From Xenorhabdus griffiniae (GTDB taxonomy: Bacteria > Pseudomonadota > Gammaproteobacteria > Enterobacterales > Enterobacteriaceae), in NCBI RefSeq assembly GCF_001028135.1, contig NZ_LDNM01000049.1, positions 1 to 64,000 on the forward strand: 64,000 bases of DNA, written 5' to 3'. The notes beneath the pieces are model-generated. The model was not told the origin of the DNA. It worked only from the letters and a program-made list of their open reading frames with translations, and made no database searches. Made by a program: the position numbers and the translations under genes. This document shows positions 20,838-30,009 of the stretch, piece by piece (the stretch's first letter is position 1; each line of letters begins with the position of its first letter).

Positions 20838-21845
20838 ATGATTGAAGCTGACCGTCTGGTTTCAGCAGAAGTTCTGCAAGATGATGAAGCCATTGATCGT
20901 GCCATTCGGCCGAAGTTTCTGTCTGAATATGTTGGGCAGCCCCATGTTTGTGAGCAGATGGAAATTTTTATTCAGGCGGCACGTCAGCGGGGTGAGGCAC
21001 TGGATCACTTATTGATTTTTGGTCCCCCTGGATTAGGTAAGACCACGCTGGCAAATATTGTTGCCAATGAAATGGGGGTTAATCTTCGTACCACATCTGG
21101 GCCGGTATTGGAAAAGGCAGGAGATCTTGCCGCTATGCTCACTAATCTGGAACCGCATGATGTCCTGTTTATTGATGAAATCCACCGTTTATCGCCGGTT
21201 GTGGAAGAGATCCTTTATCCGGCAATGGAAGATTATCAACTGGATATCATGATTGGTGAAGGGCCAGCCGCCCGCTCTATCAAGATTGATCTCCCCCCAT
21301 TTACTTTGATTGGTGCGACCACTCGTGCAGGTTCTTTAACTTCGCCGTTGCGTGATCGATTCGGTATCGTACAGCGCCTTGAATTTTACAATGTTGATGA
21401 TTTGCAAAGCATTGTTTCCCGTAGTGCACGCTATATGGGATTAGACATTTCAGATGAGGGGGCAAGGCAAATAGCGATGCGTTCCCGTGGCACTCCCCGT
21501 ATTACCAATCGATTATTGCGTCGTGTCCGTGATTTTGCGCAAGTGAAAGGTGATGGCACAGTTGATAATAATATTGCCTCCCAGGCCCTGGATATGCTGA
21601 ATGTGGATTCAGCCGGATTTGATTACCTTGATCGTAAGTTGCTGATTGCCATTATTGATAAATTTATGGGCGGTCCCGTTGGCTTGGATAACTTGGCTGC
21701 GGCGATTGGTGAAGAACGAGAAACTATCGAAGATGTGCTGGAACCTTTCCTGATCCAACAAGGATTTATTCAACGAACGCCCCGCGGGCGTATTGCAACC
21801 CATCATGCTTATCGGCATTTTGGATTGAGCAAGAAAGACGAATAA
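20838..21845 (+). CDS. ruvB: Holliday junction branch migration ATPase RuvB
   Basis: Hexameric AAA+ motor for branch migration. Walker A is GPPGLGKTT (about residues 61-69), Walker B FIDEIHR, sensor 1 GATTRAG and the arginine finger lies in [11 protein letters not shown]-terminal winged helix ends the protein. Starting at ATG 20838, 7 bases after CAGGAG, gives 335 aa in register with E. coli RuvB (336 aa); the GTG three bases earlier is less likely. A hairpin follows the stop, and znuB converges. Confidence 0.97.
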   Translation: MIEADRLVSAEVLQDDEAIDRAIRPKFLSEYVGQPHVCEQMEIFIQAARQRGEALDHLLIFGPPGLGKTTLANIVANEMGVNLRTTSGPVLEKAGDLAAMLTNLEPHDVLFIDEIHRLSPVVEEILYPAMEDYQLDIMIGEGPAARSIKIDLPPFTLIGATTRAGSLTSPLRDRFGIVQRLEFYNVDDLQSIVSRSARYMGLDISDEGARQIAMRSRGTPRITNRLLRRVRDFAQVKGDGTVDNNIASQALDMLNVDSAGFDYLDRKLLIAIIDKFMGGPVGLDNLAAAIGEERETIEDVLEPFLIQQGFIQRTPRGRIATHHAYRHFGLSKKDE

Positions 21846-21875
21846 AGGGTTATAACTTACCTAAATTATAACCCT
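21846..21875. terminator. Hairpin between convergent ruvB and znuB
   Basis: AGGGTTATAA (21846-21855) and TTATAACCCT (21866-21875) form a perfect 10-bp stem. It starts almost at the ruvB stop codon and probably ends transcription from both sides. Confidence 0.6.
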
Positions 21876-21934
21876 CGTCACTTGTATGCATTACCGCTAA
21901 AAAGCAGCGAATTGAAAGACAGAGAGGATAAATA

Positions 21935-22720
21935 TCAGCTTCTTGCCTTGATCGTTAAACTCAATGCAAATAACACTGCCGAACAAAGTACCACAGAAGG
22001 CCCTGCGGGTGTGTTATAAAACGCCGATAACGTTAATCCTCCCGTAACAGAAAGCATACCGACAATAATTGCCAAAGCGGCCATTTGCTCAGGCGTGCGG
22101 GAGAAACGGCGGGAGGTAGCAGCAGGGATAATCAGCAGGGAGGTGATAATTAACGCCCCGACGAATTTCATTGCCAGCCCAATAGTTAATGCTGTCACTA
22201 ACATCAGCAGGACACGCAGACGTTGAATTTTCATGCCATCAACAAAAGCCAGATCCTGGCTGACTGTCATTGATAGCAGGGCGCGCCATTGCCATGTCAG
22301 TAATCCGGTAACAATCACAACACCGGCCGCAATCAACCAGAGATCTTCATAAGTCACGGACAATAAATCGCCGAATAAATAAGCCATTAGATCGACCCTG
22401 ACATTGGTCATAAAACTAACGACGACTAAGCCCAACGACAAGGCACTGTGAGCCAGAATGCCTAATAATGTATCAACTGCCAATTGTGGGCGTTTTTCCA
22501 GCCAAACTAAAATAGTAGCCAGAATAAGTGTAACCGCAATAACCGCATAAAAGGGATTCACATTCAGTAAGAAACCGAATGCAACACCGAGCAGTGATGC
22601 GTGTGCCAGTGTATCGCCAAAATAGGACATTCTGCGCCAGACGACAAAAGAACCAAGAGGCCCTGCGGCAATTGCCAGAAAAATACCGGCGAGCCAGCCG
22701 GGAAGCAATAATTCAATCAT
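21935..22720 (-). CDS. znuB: Zinc ABC transporter permease ZnuB
   Basis: Inner-membrane permease of the high-affinity zinc importer ZnuABC (ABC-3 family). Length is 261 aa, the same as E. coli, with about eight hydrophobic segments. The coupling-type block [18 protein letters not shown] (about 33-50) and the [20 protein letters not shown] block are characteristic. The ATG overlaps the znuC stop (ATGA). Regulated with znuC from the shared znuA/znuC promoter region carrying a Zur box. Confidence 0.96.
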   Translation of the reverse strand: MIELLLPGWLAGIFLAIAAGPLGSFVVWRRMSYFGDTLAHASLLGVAFGFLLNVNPFYAVIAVTLILATILVWLEKRPQLAVDTLLGILAHSALSLGLVVVSFMTNVRVDLMAYLFGDLLSVTYEDLWLIAAGVVIVTGLLTWQWRALLSMTVSQDLAFVDGMKIQRLRVLLMLVTALTIGLAMKFVGALIITSLLIIPAATSRRFSRTPEQMAALAIIVGMLSVTGGLTLSAFYNTPAGPSVVLCSAVLFALSLTIKARS

Positions 22721-23466
22721 CGATGTGATTCCCCAACATTTTTCAAAATAATTTTCCCTCTAAGATCATGATGATGATTGTGGTGATGGCGGTAAACTGC
22801 CAGTTGCTCTGCGCCATGATATCCAAACATTGCAATAAACTCTGGGTGCATTGACACCACTTCCGGTGTGCCAGAACAACAAATGTGTTGATTAAGGCAT
22901 AAAACTTCGTCTGTTTTCGCCATCACTAAGTGCAGGTCATGGGATACCATAAGCACCGCGCAATTAAGTTCTGTCCTGATTTGATTGATCAGATCGTAAA
23001 GGGCCAGTTGTCCATTGACATCGACACCTTGTGTTGGTTCGTCAAGAACCAAAATCTGAGGTTGATTAAGTAAGGCTCTGGCAAGTAGCACCCGCTGAGT
23101 TTCGCCACCAGATAGCTTTTGCATTGGTTGCTCCAGTAAATGAGCAGCCTTGACCCGATTTAATACCGGTAAGATATCCGCTTGTTTCACGTTGGGTCTC
23201 AGCATCATAAAACGCTTAACGGTCAAGGGCAGAGTGGGATCAAGGTTTAGTTTTTGCGGAACATAACCAATTTTCAACGTAGGGTTTTGTTCGATAGTGC
23301 CCGAAGTGGGTTGGATTAATCCAAGAACGACGCGAACCAGAGTTGATTTTCCTGCACCGTTTGGGCCGATCAGGGTCAGAATTTTCCCTTGTTTGAGATT
23401 GAATGAGATATTGTTTAATACCTTGCGGTTACCAAATTCAACCGTAATGTTTTTTAGGGTGATCAT
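22717..23466 (-). CDS. znuC: Zinc ABC transporter ATP-binding protein ZnuC
   Basis: ATPase of the zinc importer. Walker [10 protein letters not shown], signature [10 protein letters not shown] and Walker [13 protein letters not shown] are present, with a histidine-rich C-terminal tail (HHHNHHHD) that probably binds zinc. The reading frame is open to an ATG at 23499, but the ATG at 23466 ([12 protein letters not shown]) fits E. coli ZnuC and leaves space for the promoter and Zur box, so it is preferred; this gives 249 aa. Confidence 0.95.
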   Translation of the reverse strand: MITLKNITVEFGNRKVLNNISFNLKQGKILTLIGPNGAGKSTLVRVVLGLIQPTSGTIEQNPTLKIGYVPQKLNLDPTLPLTVKRFMMLRPNVKQADILPVLNRVKAAHLLEQPMQKLSGGETQRVLLARALLNQPQILVLDEPTQGVDVNGQLALYDLINQIRTELNCAVLMVSHDLHLVMAKTDEVLCLNQHICCSGTPEVVSMHPEFIAMFGYHGAEQLAVYRHHHNHHHDLRGKIILKNVGESHR

Positions 23467-23500
23467 AGTTGACGAGTTAAAAGTATCTTGCAGAATCATT

Positions 23501-23523
23501 GAAATGTTATATTATAACATAAT
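23501..23523. promoter_or_regulatory. Zur box between znuA and znuC
   Basis: GAAATGTTAT (23501-23510) is followed by ATTATAACAT (23511-23520), an extended palindrome that fits the enterobacterial Zur operator GAAATGTTATA-N-TATAACATTTC. It sits in the 85-base divergent promoter region, so one zinc-loaded Zur dimer pair would repress znuA and znuCB together. Confidence 0.92.
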
Positions 23524-23551
23524 TCAATTTTCTGCATGGAATATTCATATT

Positions 23552-24508
23552 ATGTTACACAATTCACAGAAATACGCGCATAAACTTTTTCATAAAATCG
23601 CATTAGCTGCTGTGTTAGTGGCAGGAGTGAATGGCTCTGTGCAGGCAGATGTTGTCACATCCATTCGGCCATTGGGCTTTATTGCTGCTGCCATTGCTGA
23701 TGGTGTAACAAATACTCAGGTACTTCTGCCCGATGGGGCTTCTCCACATGATTATGCGTTACGGCCTCTGGATGTACGGAAAATTAATCAAGCCGATTTG
23801 GTGGTTTGGATTGGCCCAGATATGGAAACCTTTTTGGCGAAACCGATAGCTAAAATTGAGCAGAATAAACAACTGGCACTGGCTGAATTATCTACCATTA
23901 AGCCATTATTATTGAAAAATAGTGAAGATGGGAATGATTCCGAGACTGAATCATATCAGCATGAACATGAGGAAGATCACGAACATCATCACGGTGAATA
24001 TAATATGCATCTTTGGCTTTCTCCAGAGATTGCGGGAAAAGCCGCTCAAGCAATATATGACCAGCTTATTGAGCAATATCCTCAACAAAAACAGCAATTA
24101 GAAGTAAACCTACGTAAATTCAATGGACAGCTTGCACAAACTGATAAGAATATTACTCATGTTTTAACGCCCATACAAAATCAGGGTTATTTTGTTTTTC
24201 ATGACGCGTACGGTTATTTTGAAAAACATTACCAATTGGCTCCGCTAGGTGTTTTCACGGTCAATCCTGAAATACAACCTGGTGCGCAGAGATTACACAA
24301 AATACGAACACAATTGGTTGAGCAGAAAGCAAGGTGTATTTTTGCTGAACCTCAATTCAGGCCAGCCGTTATTCATGCCGTAGCAAAAGGTACTGATGTA
24401 CGTATTGGAATACTTGACCCTTTAGGGAGCGGCATCGTATTGGATAAAGATAGCTACATGAAATTTATAACTCAACTATCAAAACAATACGCGAGCTGCC
24501 TGAATTAG
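23552..24508 (+). CDS. znuA: Periplasmic zinc-binding protein ZnuA
   Basis: Cluster A-I solute-binding protein that delivers zinc to ZnuBC. The frame is open from 23297, but the ATG at 23552 begins a signal peptide (HKIALAAVLVAGVNGSVQA, cleavage before DVVTS), giving 318 aa (E. coli 310). Zinc ligands are the histidine in GASPHDYALRP, the histidine in MHLWLSP, the histidine in YFVFHDAYGYF and a C-terminal acidic residue. The charged loop HEHEEDHEHHHGEYN is the usual metal-capturing insert. Divergent from znuCB under the Zur box. Confidence 0.95.
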   Translation: MLHNSQKYAHKLFHKIALAAVLVAGVNGSVQADVVTSIRPLGFIAAAIADGVTNTQVLLPDGASPHDYALRPLDVRKINQADLVVWIGPDMETFLAKPIAKIEQNKQLALAELSTIKPLLLKNSEDGNDSETESYQHEHEEDHEHHHGEYNMHLWLSPEIAGKAAQAIYDQLIEQYPQQKQQLEVNLRKFNGQLAQTDKNITHVLTPIQNQGYFVFHDAYGYFEKHYQLAPLGVFTVNPEIQPGAQRLHKIRTQLVEQKARCIFAEPQFRPAVIHAVAKGTDVRIGILDPLGSGIVLDKDSYMKFITQLSKQYASCLN

Positions 24509-24528
24509 TACAATAAGGAATTTTATTA

Positions 24529-25845
24529 GTGCAGCAGATAGCTAAAACTATCGTTCTGGTATACAACAATCTGCCCAAACCACACAAGATCATGCTTGGA
24601 TCTCTAACGCTGGTCACTTTGGCTATCGCGATATGGCGGCCTGTTGTTTATCATGAACAAGAAGAACGGACAGGTAGTATTATTCTCAGTACTCCGGATA
24701 GCATTCCAGAAGCAACGGATGATGTCGCTGGGGATGCTAATGAACAACTCCCCAATGAGGGCATTGGGGATGATGATGGCAGTTCTGTTGATACAGCAGT
24801 AAATGTTCCGCACCAATATGTTGTCTCCAGTGGTGATACCCTGAGTTCGATTTTGACTCAGTTCGGAATTGACTCCTCTGATGTTGCTTTGTTAGCAAAC
24901 CGATATAAGTCATTGCGTAATCTTGGTATTGGTCAGTCATTATCGTGGACTACTGACGATAATGGGAGTTTAAAAACGCTGACCTGGGATATATCACGTC
25001 GTGAAACTCGCGTTTATACTCGCGAAGGAGACATTTTTAACGAAACGCAAGAGTTCCAGAAGGGAGAATGGAAAAATAGTGTCATCACAGGTACAGTTGA
25101 TGGCAGTTTTAATAGTAGTGCCCTGATTGCTGGATTAACAAGCAGCGAAGCCAGAGAAGTGACAAAAGCGTTGCAATGGCAGATAGATTTCCGCAAATTG
25201 CGTAAAGGTGATCATTTTTCTGTGCTGATGTCCCGTGAAATGCTTGATGGGAAAAGTGAGCAGAGCCAATTGTTAGGCGTTCGCTTACAGAGTGGTGGCA
25301 ATGATTATTATGCTTTCCGGGCCAGTGATGGTCGTTTTTACGACAGCAATGCTTCCGGTCTTGAGCGTGGTTTCCTGCGCTTTCCTACAACTAAACAGTT
25401 CAGAGTATCTTCCTCTTTCAATCCACATCGCTTAAATCCGGTAACCGGCAGAATTACAGCTCATAAAGGGGTTGATTTTGCTATGCCAGTAGGAACTCCC
25501 GTTTTGGCAGTCGGTGATGGTGAAGTCGTTGTCGCTAAATTTGATGGTGCGGCCGGTAATTTCATTGCCATACGGCACGGTCGTCAATATACAACTCGAT
25601 ACATGCACTTGAGAAAAATACTGGTAAAACCGGGTCAGAAAGTGAAACGGGGTGAACGTATTGCGCTATCAGGGAATACGGGGCGTTCAACAGGCCCACA
25701 CTTGCACTTTGAATTCTGGGATAACCAGAGACCGGTTAATCCGCTCACTGCAAAATTGCCGCGTTCTGGTGGGTTGAGTGGTAAAGAGCGTACAGAATAT
25801 GTAGCCATGGTTAAGGAAACTAAGCCTCAATTGTTGCTAGATTAA
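24529..25845 (+). CDS. mepM: Murein DD-endopeptidase MepM
   Basis: Periplasmic M23 metallopeptidase that cuts D-Ala-mDAP cross-links to allow peptidoglycan expansion. The start is GTG at 24529. Length is 438 aa (E. coli 440). One N-terminal transmembrane anchor (about residues 20-36) is followed by a LysM-type region (VVSSGDTLSSILTQFGI). The C-terminal LytM domain carries zinc ligands in HKGVDFAMPVGTPV and GPHLHFEFW. It lies 20 bases after znuA, so the two may be partly cotranscribed, and it ends at a very strong terminator. Confidence 0.95.
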   Translation: MQQIAKTIVLVYNNLPKPHKIMLGSLTLVTLAIAIWRPVVYHEQEERTGSIILSTPDSIPEATDDVAGDANEQLPNEGIGDDDGSSVDTAVNVPHQYVVSSGDTLSSILTQFGIDSSDVALLANRYKSLRNLGIGQSLSWTTDDNGSLKTLTWDISRRETRVYTREGDIFNETQEFQKGEWKNSVITGTVDGSFNSSALIAGLTSSEAREVTKALQWQIDFRKLRKGDHFSVLMSREMLDGKSEQSQLLGVRLQSGGNDYYAFRASDGRFYDSNASGLERGFLRFPTTKQFRVSSSFNPHRLNPVTGRITAHKGVDFAMPVGTPVLAVGDGEVVVAKFDGAAGNFIAIRHGRQYTTRYMHLRKILVKPGQKVKRGERIALSGNTGRSTGPHLHFEFWDNQRPVNPLTAKLPRSGGLSGKERTEYVAMVKETKPQLLLD

Positions 25846-25872
25846 GCGCATCAACTTCCGATTATTGACAGA

Positions 25873-25918
25873 GATAAAAGCGGATGATGACTATCATCCG
25901 CTTTTATCTTATTTTTTG
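25873..25918 (+). terminator. Rho-independent terminator after mepM
   Basis: GATAAAAGCGGATGAT (25873-25888) and ATCATCCGCTTTTATC (25893-25908) form a perfect 16-bp stem with a four-base loop, followed by TTATTTTTTG. Confidence 0.92.
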
Positions 25919-25968
25919 TTGTAAACTTTCGCCTTGAGAGCAAATATTGGGATCATCAGAGTTAGCTC

Positions 25969-26937
25969 ATGAATAAAGAAAAAGATACAGATAGTAAATT
26001 GGGATATGTCCCTCGGTTTCATCGAGCTTATTTACATCCCCGTTATTGGGGTCTTTGGGCTGGCGTGGGGCTATTGGCAGGATTGTCTTATGTCCCTGTA
26101 AAATGGCGTGATCCATTTCTGGCCAGGATAGGTATTTGGGCGGGAAGAAAAGTGAAAAGTGCTCGTCGCAGGGCGAAAATCAATTTAATTTACTGCTTTC
26201 CTGAATTAACGGAACAGCAGCACGAAGAGCTGATTGATCGCATGTTTGCTACCGCCCCTCAATCGTTTGTTATGCTGGCGGAGCTTTGTCTCAGGGGAGC
26301 AAAATCGACACTTGAGCGAACCCAATGGCATGGTGAAGACATTATTCAAGCCTTAAAAGCACAAGGCAAAAATGTGATTTTTATGGTTCCACATGGTTGG
26401 TCTGTTGATATTCCCGCGATGTTGTTGGCTGCCCGTGGCCAACAAATGTCAGCGATGTTTCATCATCAAAGTAATCCCGTGGCTGATTACTTATGGAATA
26501 AAGCGCGCTGTCACTTTGGTGGTCGTTTGCATTCCCGTGATGCGGGAATTAAACCCTTTATCTCTACAGTGCGTGAAGGCTTTTGGGGATACTATTTGCC
26601 TGATCAGGATCATGGCGAAGAGCACAGTGAATTTGTCGATTTTTTTGCCACTTACAAGGCTACGTTGCCTGCACTTGGGCGCTTAATGAAGGTTTGCCGC
26701 GCCGCCGTTGTTCCGCTATTTCCGGTTTATAATTGCCAAACTCATCAGTTGGACATTTATATCCGTCCACCCATGGAGGATATTGCAGGACAGGATGATA
26801 CCTATATTGCTCGCCGAATGAATGAGGAGTTGGAGGCATTGGTGAAGCCGAATCCTGAACAATACACCTGGATCTTAAAATTACTTAAGACGCGGAAAGC
26901 AGGGGATATTGAGCCTTATAAAAGGGAAGATCTGTGA
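25969..26937 (+). CDS. lpxM: Lipid A myristoyltransferase LpxM
   Basis: Late acyltransferase that adds the secondary myristate to Kdo2-lipid A at the inner-membrane face. Length is 322 aa (E. coli 323). There is one N-terminal hydrophobic segment (WGLWAGVGLLAGLSYVPV). The catalytic H-x4-D/E motif is HGWSVD (about residues 141-146), and the LPDQDHG block near 210 is typical. The gene has its own promoter after the mepM terminator and converges with pykA. Confidence 0.94.
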   Translation: MNKEKDTDSKLGYVPRFHRAYLHPRYWGLWAGVGLLAGLSYVPVKWRDPFLARIGIWAGRKVKSARRRAKINLIYCFPELTEQQHEELIDRMFATAPQSFVMLAELCLRGAKSTLERTQWHGEDIIQALKAQGKNVIFMVPHGWSVDIPAMLLAARGQQMSAMFHHQSNPVADYLWNKARCHFGGRLHSRDAGIKPFISTVREGFWGYYLPDQDHGEEHSEFVDFFATYKATLPALGRLMKVCRAAVVPLFPVYNCQTHQLDIYIRPPMEDIAGQDDTYIARRMNEELEALVKPNPEQYTWILKLLKTRKAGDIEPYKREDL

Positions 26938-26963
26938 TGATTGGAATAATAAAATTAATCATA

Positions 26964-26989
26964 ATAAGAGGCAGTGTACTGCCCCTTAT
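26964..26989 (-). terminator. Terminator of pykA
   Basis: On the minus strand ATAAGGGGCAG and CTGCCTCTTAT form an 11-bp stem (one G-U pair) with a four-base loop, followed by TATGATTAATTTTATTATT. It lies between convergent lpxM and pykA. Confidence 0.7.
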
Positions 26990-27019
26990 CCTTTACCATT
27001 TGTTTTTATGAATAGCCCA

Positions 27020-28462
27020 TTATTCTACTTCAAGTACGCGACAGGTATTGGTACTGCCAATTGTTCCCATCTGATCACCTTGGGTCACAAGTACTAAATC
27101 CCCAGAGATGAGATAATCTTTATCGCGCAGACGATTCACTGCTTCATTTGCCGCTGCGATCCCATCAGTATGCGAGCTACAATAAACGGGTGTTACACCA
27201 CGATACAGGGCGGTACGGTTTAAGGTTGATTCATGGCGAGACATAGAGAAGATAGGCAGGCCAGAACTGATGCGGGACATCATGCGAGCCGTGCGGCCAG
27301 ATTCAGTCATCGCAATAATTGCCTTGACGCCTTTCAGATGGTTGGCGGCATACATGGTAGACATTGAAATCGCTTCTTCAATGCTATCAAATGTAATATC
27401 CAGGCGATGTTTGGAAACATTGACACTTGGCATTTTTTCCGCGCCAAGACAGACTTGTGCCATAGCGGCAACGGTTTCCGCAGGATACTGACCTGCGGCT
27501 GTTTCAGCAGAAAGCATAACCGCATCAGTACCATCCAGTACCGCATTGGCGACATCCATGACTTCAGCACGCGTCGGCATTGGGTTGGTGATCATAGATT
27601 CCATCATTTGTGTGGCTGTAATCACAACACGATTCAGTTGGCGAGCGCGGCGGATCAGTTTTTTCTGTACACCAACCAGTTCGGGGTCACCAATTTCAAC
27701 ACCGAGATCACCACGAGCGACCATGACAACATCCGATGCCAGAATAATTTCATCAATAATTTCGTCACTACTAACAGCTTCTGCTCGCTCAACTTTTGCA
27801 ACGATTTGGGTTTCGCAACCAGCATCTCGTGCGAGACGGCGCGCATAATTCAAATCTTCACCTGAACGAGGGAAAGAAATCGCAAGATAATCAACCCCAA
27901 TTTTGGCAGCTGTGATGATATCTTCCTTATCTTTTGCTGTCAGTGCTTCGGCTGATAACCCGCCGCCCAATTTATTGATGCCTTTATTGTTGGAAAGCGG
28001 GCCTCCTACAGTCACTTCCGTGAAGATTTTTATCCCCTGAACTTCCAGGATTTTCAATTGAACACGTCCATCATCCAATAGCAGGATATCACCAGCCGTT
28101 ACATCAGATGGCAAACCTTTATAGTCAATACCGACTTTTTCTTTATCTCCCTCTCCCTTACTTAGATTGGCATCCAGCAGGAATTTATCCCCAATATTCA
28201 GGAAAATTTTTCCTTCTTTAAAGGTGGATATGCGTATTTTAGGCCCTTGAAGATCACCGAGGATGGCAACATGACAACCTAAACGGGCCGCAATTTCGCG
28301 TACTTTATTAGCACGTTGGATATGATCTTCCGCAGTGCCATGAGAGAAATTAAGGCGGACGACGTTGGCCCCTGCTTGGATAACTTTTTCAAGATTATCG
28401 TCACGATCTGTAGCTGGGCCAAGTGTAGTGACGATCTTTGTTCTTCTGAGCCGTCTGGACAT
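27020..28462 (-). CDS. pykA: Pyruvate kinase II
   Basis: Converts phosphoenolpyruvate and ADP to pyruvate and ATP; the AMP-activated isozyme type by sequence. Length is 480 aa, the same as E. coli PykA. The opening [20 protein letters not shown] contains the substrate-binding Arg and Lys, followed by VRLNFSHG. The active-site signature is [12 protein letters not shown] with the catalytic lysine. The Mg-binding stretch [12 protein letters not shown] and C-terminal allosteric domain follow. It has its own promoter region, which contains a palindromic repeat element. Confidence 0.96.
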   Translation of the reverse strand: MSRRLRRTKIVTTLGPATDRDDNLEKVIQAGANVVRLNFSHGTAEDHIQRANKVREIAARLGCHVAILGDLQGPKIRISTFKEGKIFLNIGDKFLLDANLSKGEGDKEKVGIDYKGLPSDVTAGDILLLDDGRVQLKILEVQGIKIFTEVTVGGPLSNNKGINKLGGGLSAEALTAKDKEDIITAAKIGVDYLAISFPRSGEDLNYARRLARDAGCETQIVAKVERAEAVSSDEIIDEIILASDVVMVARGDLGVEIGDPELVGVQKKLIRRARQLNRVVITATQMMESMITNPMPTRAEVMDVANAVLDGTDAVMLSAETAAGQYPAETVAAMAQVCLGAEKMPSVNVSKHRLDITFDSIEEAISMSTMYAANHLKGVKAIIAMTESGRTARMMSRISSGLPIFSMSRHESTLNRTALYRGVTPVYCSSHTDGIAAANEAVNRLRDKDYLISGDLVLVTQGDQMGTIGSTNTCRVLEVE

Positions 28463-28486
28463 GCATTACTCCGTTGACCTGTGAAG

Positions 28487-28547
28487 TATACCTTTTGTTT
28501 TTCAAGTTGCCGCATCGGTGGGGGGGCACTTGAAATCCATAGGGTAT
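28487..28547. repeat. Palindromic intergenic repeat element upstream of pykA
   Basis: Outer TATACC (28487-28492) matches GGGTATA (28541-28547) inversely. An inner pair TTTCAAGTTGC and GCACTTGAAA closes a hairpin around CGCATCGGTGGGGG. I recognise the combination TATACC...GATTTCAAGT...ACTTGAAA as typical of short non-coding palindromic repeats in Xenorhabdus, Photorhabdus and Serratia. That recognition is from memory; copy number must be counted genome-wide. It lies 25 bases upstream of the pykA ATG, so it is probably in the leader. Confidence 0.7.
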
Positions 28548-28690
28548 ATGAGTTTTCGATTACCGTAGGATAACCATTAATTTATTGATTATTAACCCCG
28601 ACTGCGAATATGTAGTGGGGAAAAGTCTACATATGCTATCAGTCTGGAGAATTGATAAATAGTGAACAAAAACACAGTCTATTTTCTGGT

Positions 28691-29539
28691 TTATTCAGGC
28701 TTATCAAACCGTGAATTACGCAACGCTTCTTTGACCCTCTTCAAATTATCTCTGAATTTTGAGCCGCGGCGCAGTGTAAAACCCGTTGCCAGTACATCAA
28801 TGATGGTTAATTGAGCTATTCTTGAGACCATCGGCATATAGATATCTGTATCTTCGGGAACATCCAACAAAATGGGGAGGGTAGCTTCGTGCGCTAATGG
28901 GGAGCCTGTTGAGGTAATGGCGATCACTGTTGCATCGTTTTCGCGGGCCAGTTTAGCAATTTCTACAAGGCTTTTTGTTCTTCCAGTATGGGAAATTAAT
29001 ACGACAACATCGCCTTCGGTACTGCTAATACAGCTCATTCGTTGCATCACAATATCATCAAAATAGGTCACTGGAATATTGAAGCGAAAAAATTTGTTCA
29101 TGGCATCATGGGCCACAGCGGCTGATGCTCCCAAACCAAAAAAAGAGAGTTTTCTGGCTTGTGTCAGAAGGTCGACTGCGCGGTTGATGGCGGCAATATC
29201 CAGATTACTTTTGACCGTTTCCAGATTTGCCATGACTGATTCGAAAATTTTGTTTGTATAAGAGGTGACGCTGTCACTTTCTTCCACGTTTCGGTTCACA
29301 TAAGGTGTACCATTGGCGAGGCTCTGTGCCAGATGCAATTTAAAGTCAGGAAATCCTTTGGTGTTGAGGCGACGACAAAAACGATTCACCGTCGGTTCAC
29401 TCACATTCGCCATTTTAGCCAGAGTGGCAATGCTTGAATGGATGGCAGTTTGTGGTGAAGCAAGAATGACCTGCGCAACCTTTTTCTCTGACTTACTCAA
29501 AACATCAAGACTATTTTGGAGCCGTTCCAGTGTGTTCAT
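28691..29539 (-). CDS. hexR: Transcriptional regulator HexR
   Basis: RpiR-family repressor of central carbon genes that responds to 2-keto-3-deoxy-6-phosphogluconate. Length is 282 aa (E. coli 289). The N-terminal helix-turn-helix covers about residues 20-55 (SIATLAKMANVSEPTVNRFCRRL). The C-terminal SIS sugar-phosphate-binding domain includes FFGLGASAAVAHDA and VVLISHTGRTKSLVEIA. It is divergent from zwf across a 470-base region holding a candidate HexR operator near zwf. Confidence 0.95.
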   Translation of the reverse strand: MNTLERLQNSLDVLSKSEKKVAQVILASPQTAIHSSIATLAKMANVSEPTVNRFCRRLNTKGFPDFKLHLAQSLANGTPYVNRNVEESDSVTSYTNKIFESVMANLETVKSNLDIAAINRAVDLLTQARKLSFFGLGASAAVAHDAMNKFFRFNIPVTYFDDIVMQRMSCISSTEGDVVVLISHTGRTKSLVEIAKLARENDATVIAITSTGSPLAHEATLPILLDVPEDTDIYMPMVSRIAQLTIIDVLATGFTLRRGSKFRDNLKRVKEALRNSRFDKPE

Positions 29540-30009
29540 AAAACGAAGTTTAACCTCGGTTTTAACGATTTCATTAACAGGCGAAATCTATTTCATTTTC
29601 ATGAAAATATACTACTTGTTATTGAAAGCTGGCAGTGGCAATAACCGGATAACATGGGATTTTTCATGAAAACATGACAGGAGTCTAACTTTCAACTTGG
29701 TAAGATTAATTCTTAATCGTTGTAAATTTTCAGTTTACAATCACTGCTCGGTATGAATTATAACCATATTGCCAGTGAATACAAAATTACCATGAATGTG
29801 AAAGGGGGTACAGGAAGCGGCTGTGCGGTTATTTAATAGCCTGCGGCCAATGGGTTTCATTTTGTCACTAATCCAGCAGCAACGTGAAATACGAAGAGCT
29901 ATATCAATAATCCATGAATAATCAGTGTTTACTGCATATAACCAAAAGAGTACATTACCCACAGATTCTGTAAAAAAATTACAATATCCCGTAATTGAGG
30001 AGATGCAAC
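29540..30009. other. hexR-zwf divergent regulatory region
   Basis: Contains no credible gene. Visible structure: the palindrome ATTTTCATGAAAAT at 29595-29608 and a second TTTTCATGAAAA at 29661-29672; an inverted repeat TTGTAAA-N7-TTTACAA at 29720-29740; and the HexR-like site at 29969-29983. The two hexR-side palindromes are spaced 65-66 bases apart, about six helical turns. Confidence 0.6.
29969..29983. promoter_or_regulatory. Candidate HexR operator upstream of zwf
   Basis: TGTAAAAAAATTACA fits the palindromic gammaproteobacterial HexR motif TGTARTWWWATTACA with one deviation. It lies 27 bases before the zwf ATG, where HexR is known to act in related bacteria. The match is seen; binding is inferred. 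Confidence 0.7.

Noticed and set aside
27407-27865. 150-codon plus-strand ORF opposite pykA
   Set aside because: Lies entirely antisense to a full-length pyruvate kinase gene and its translation has no family features.
29720-29740. TTGTAAA-N7-TTTACAA as a HexR operator
   Set aside because: The spacing does not fit the HexR motif; kept only as an unexplained inverted repeat.
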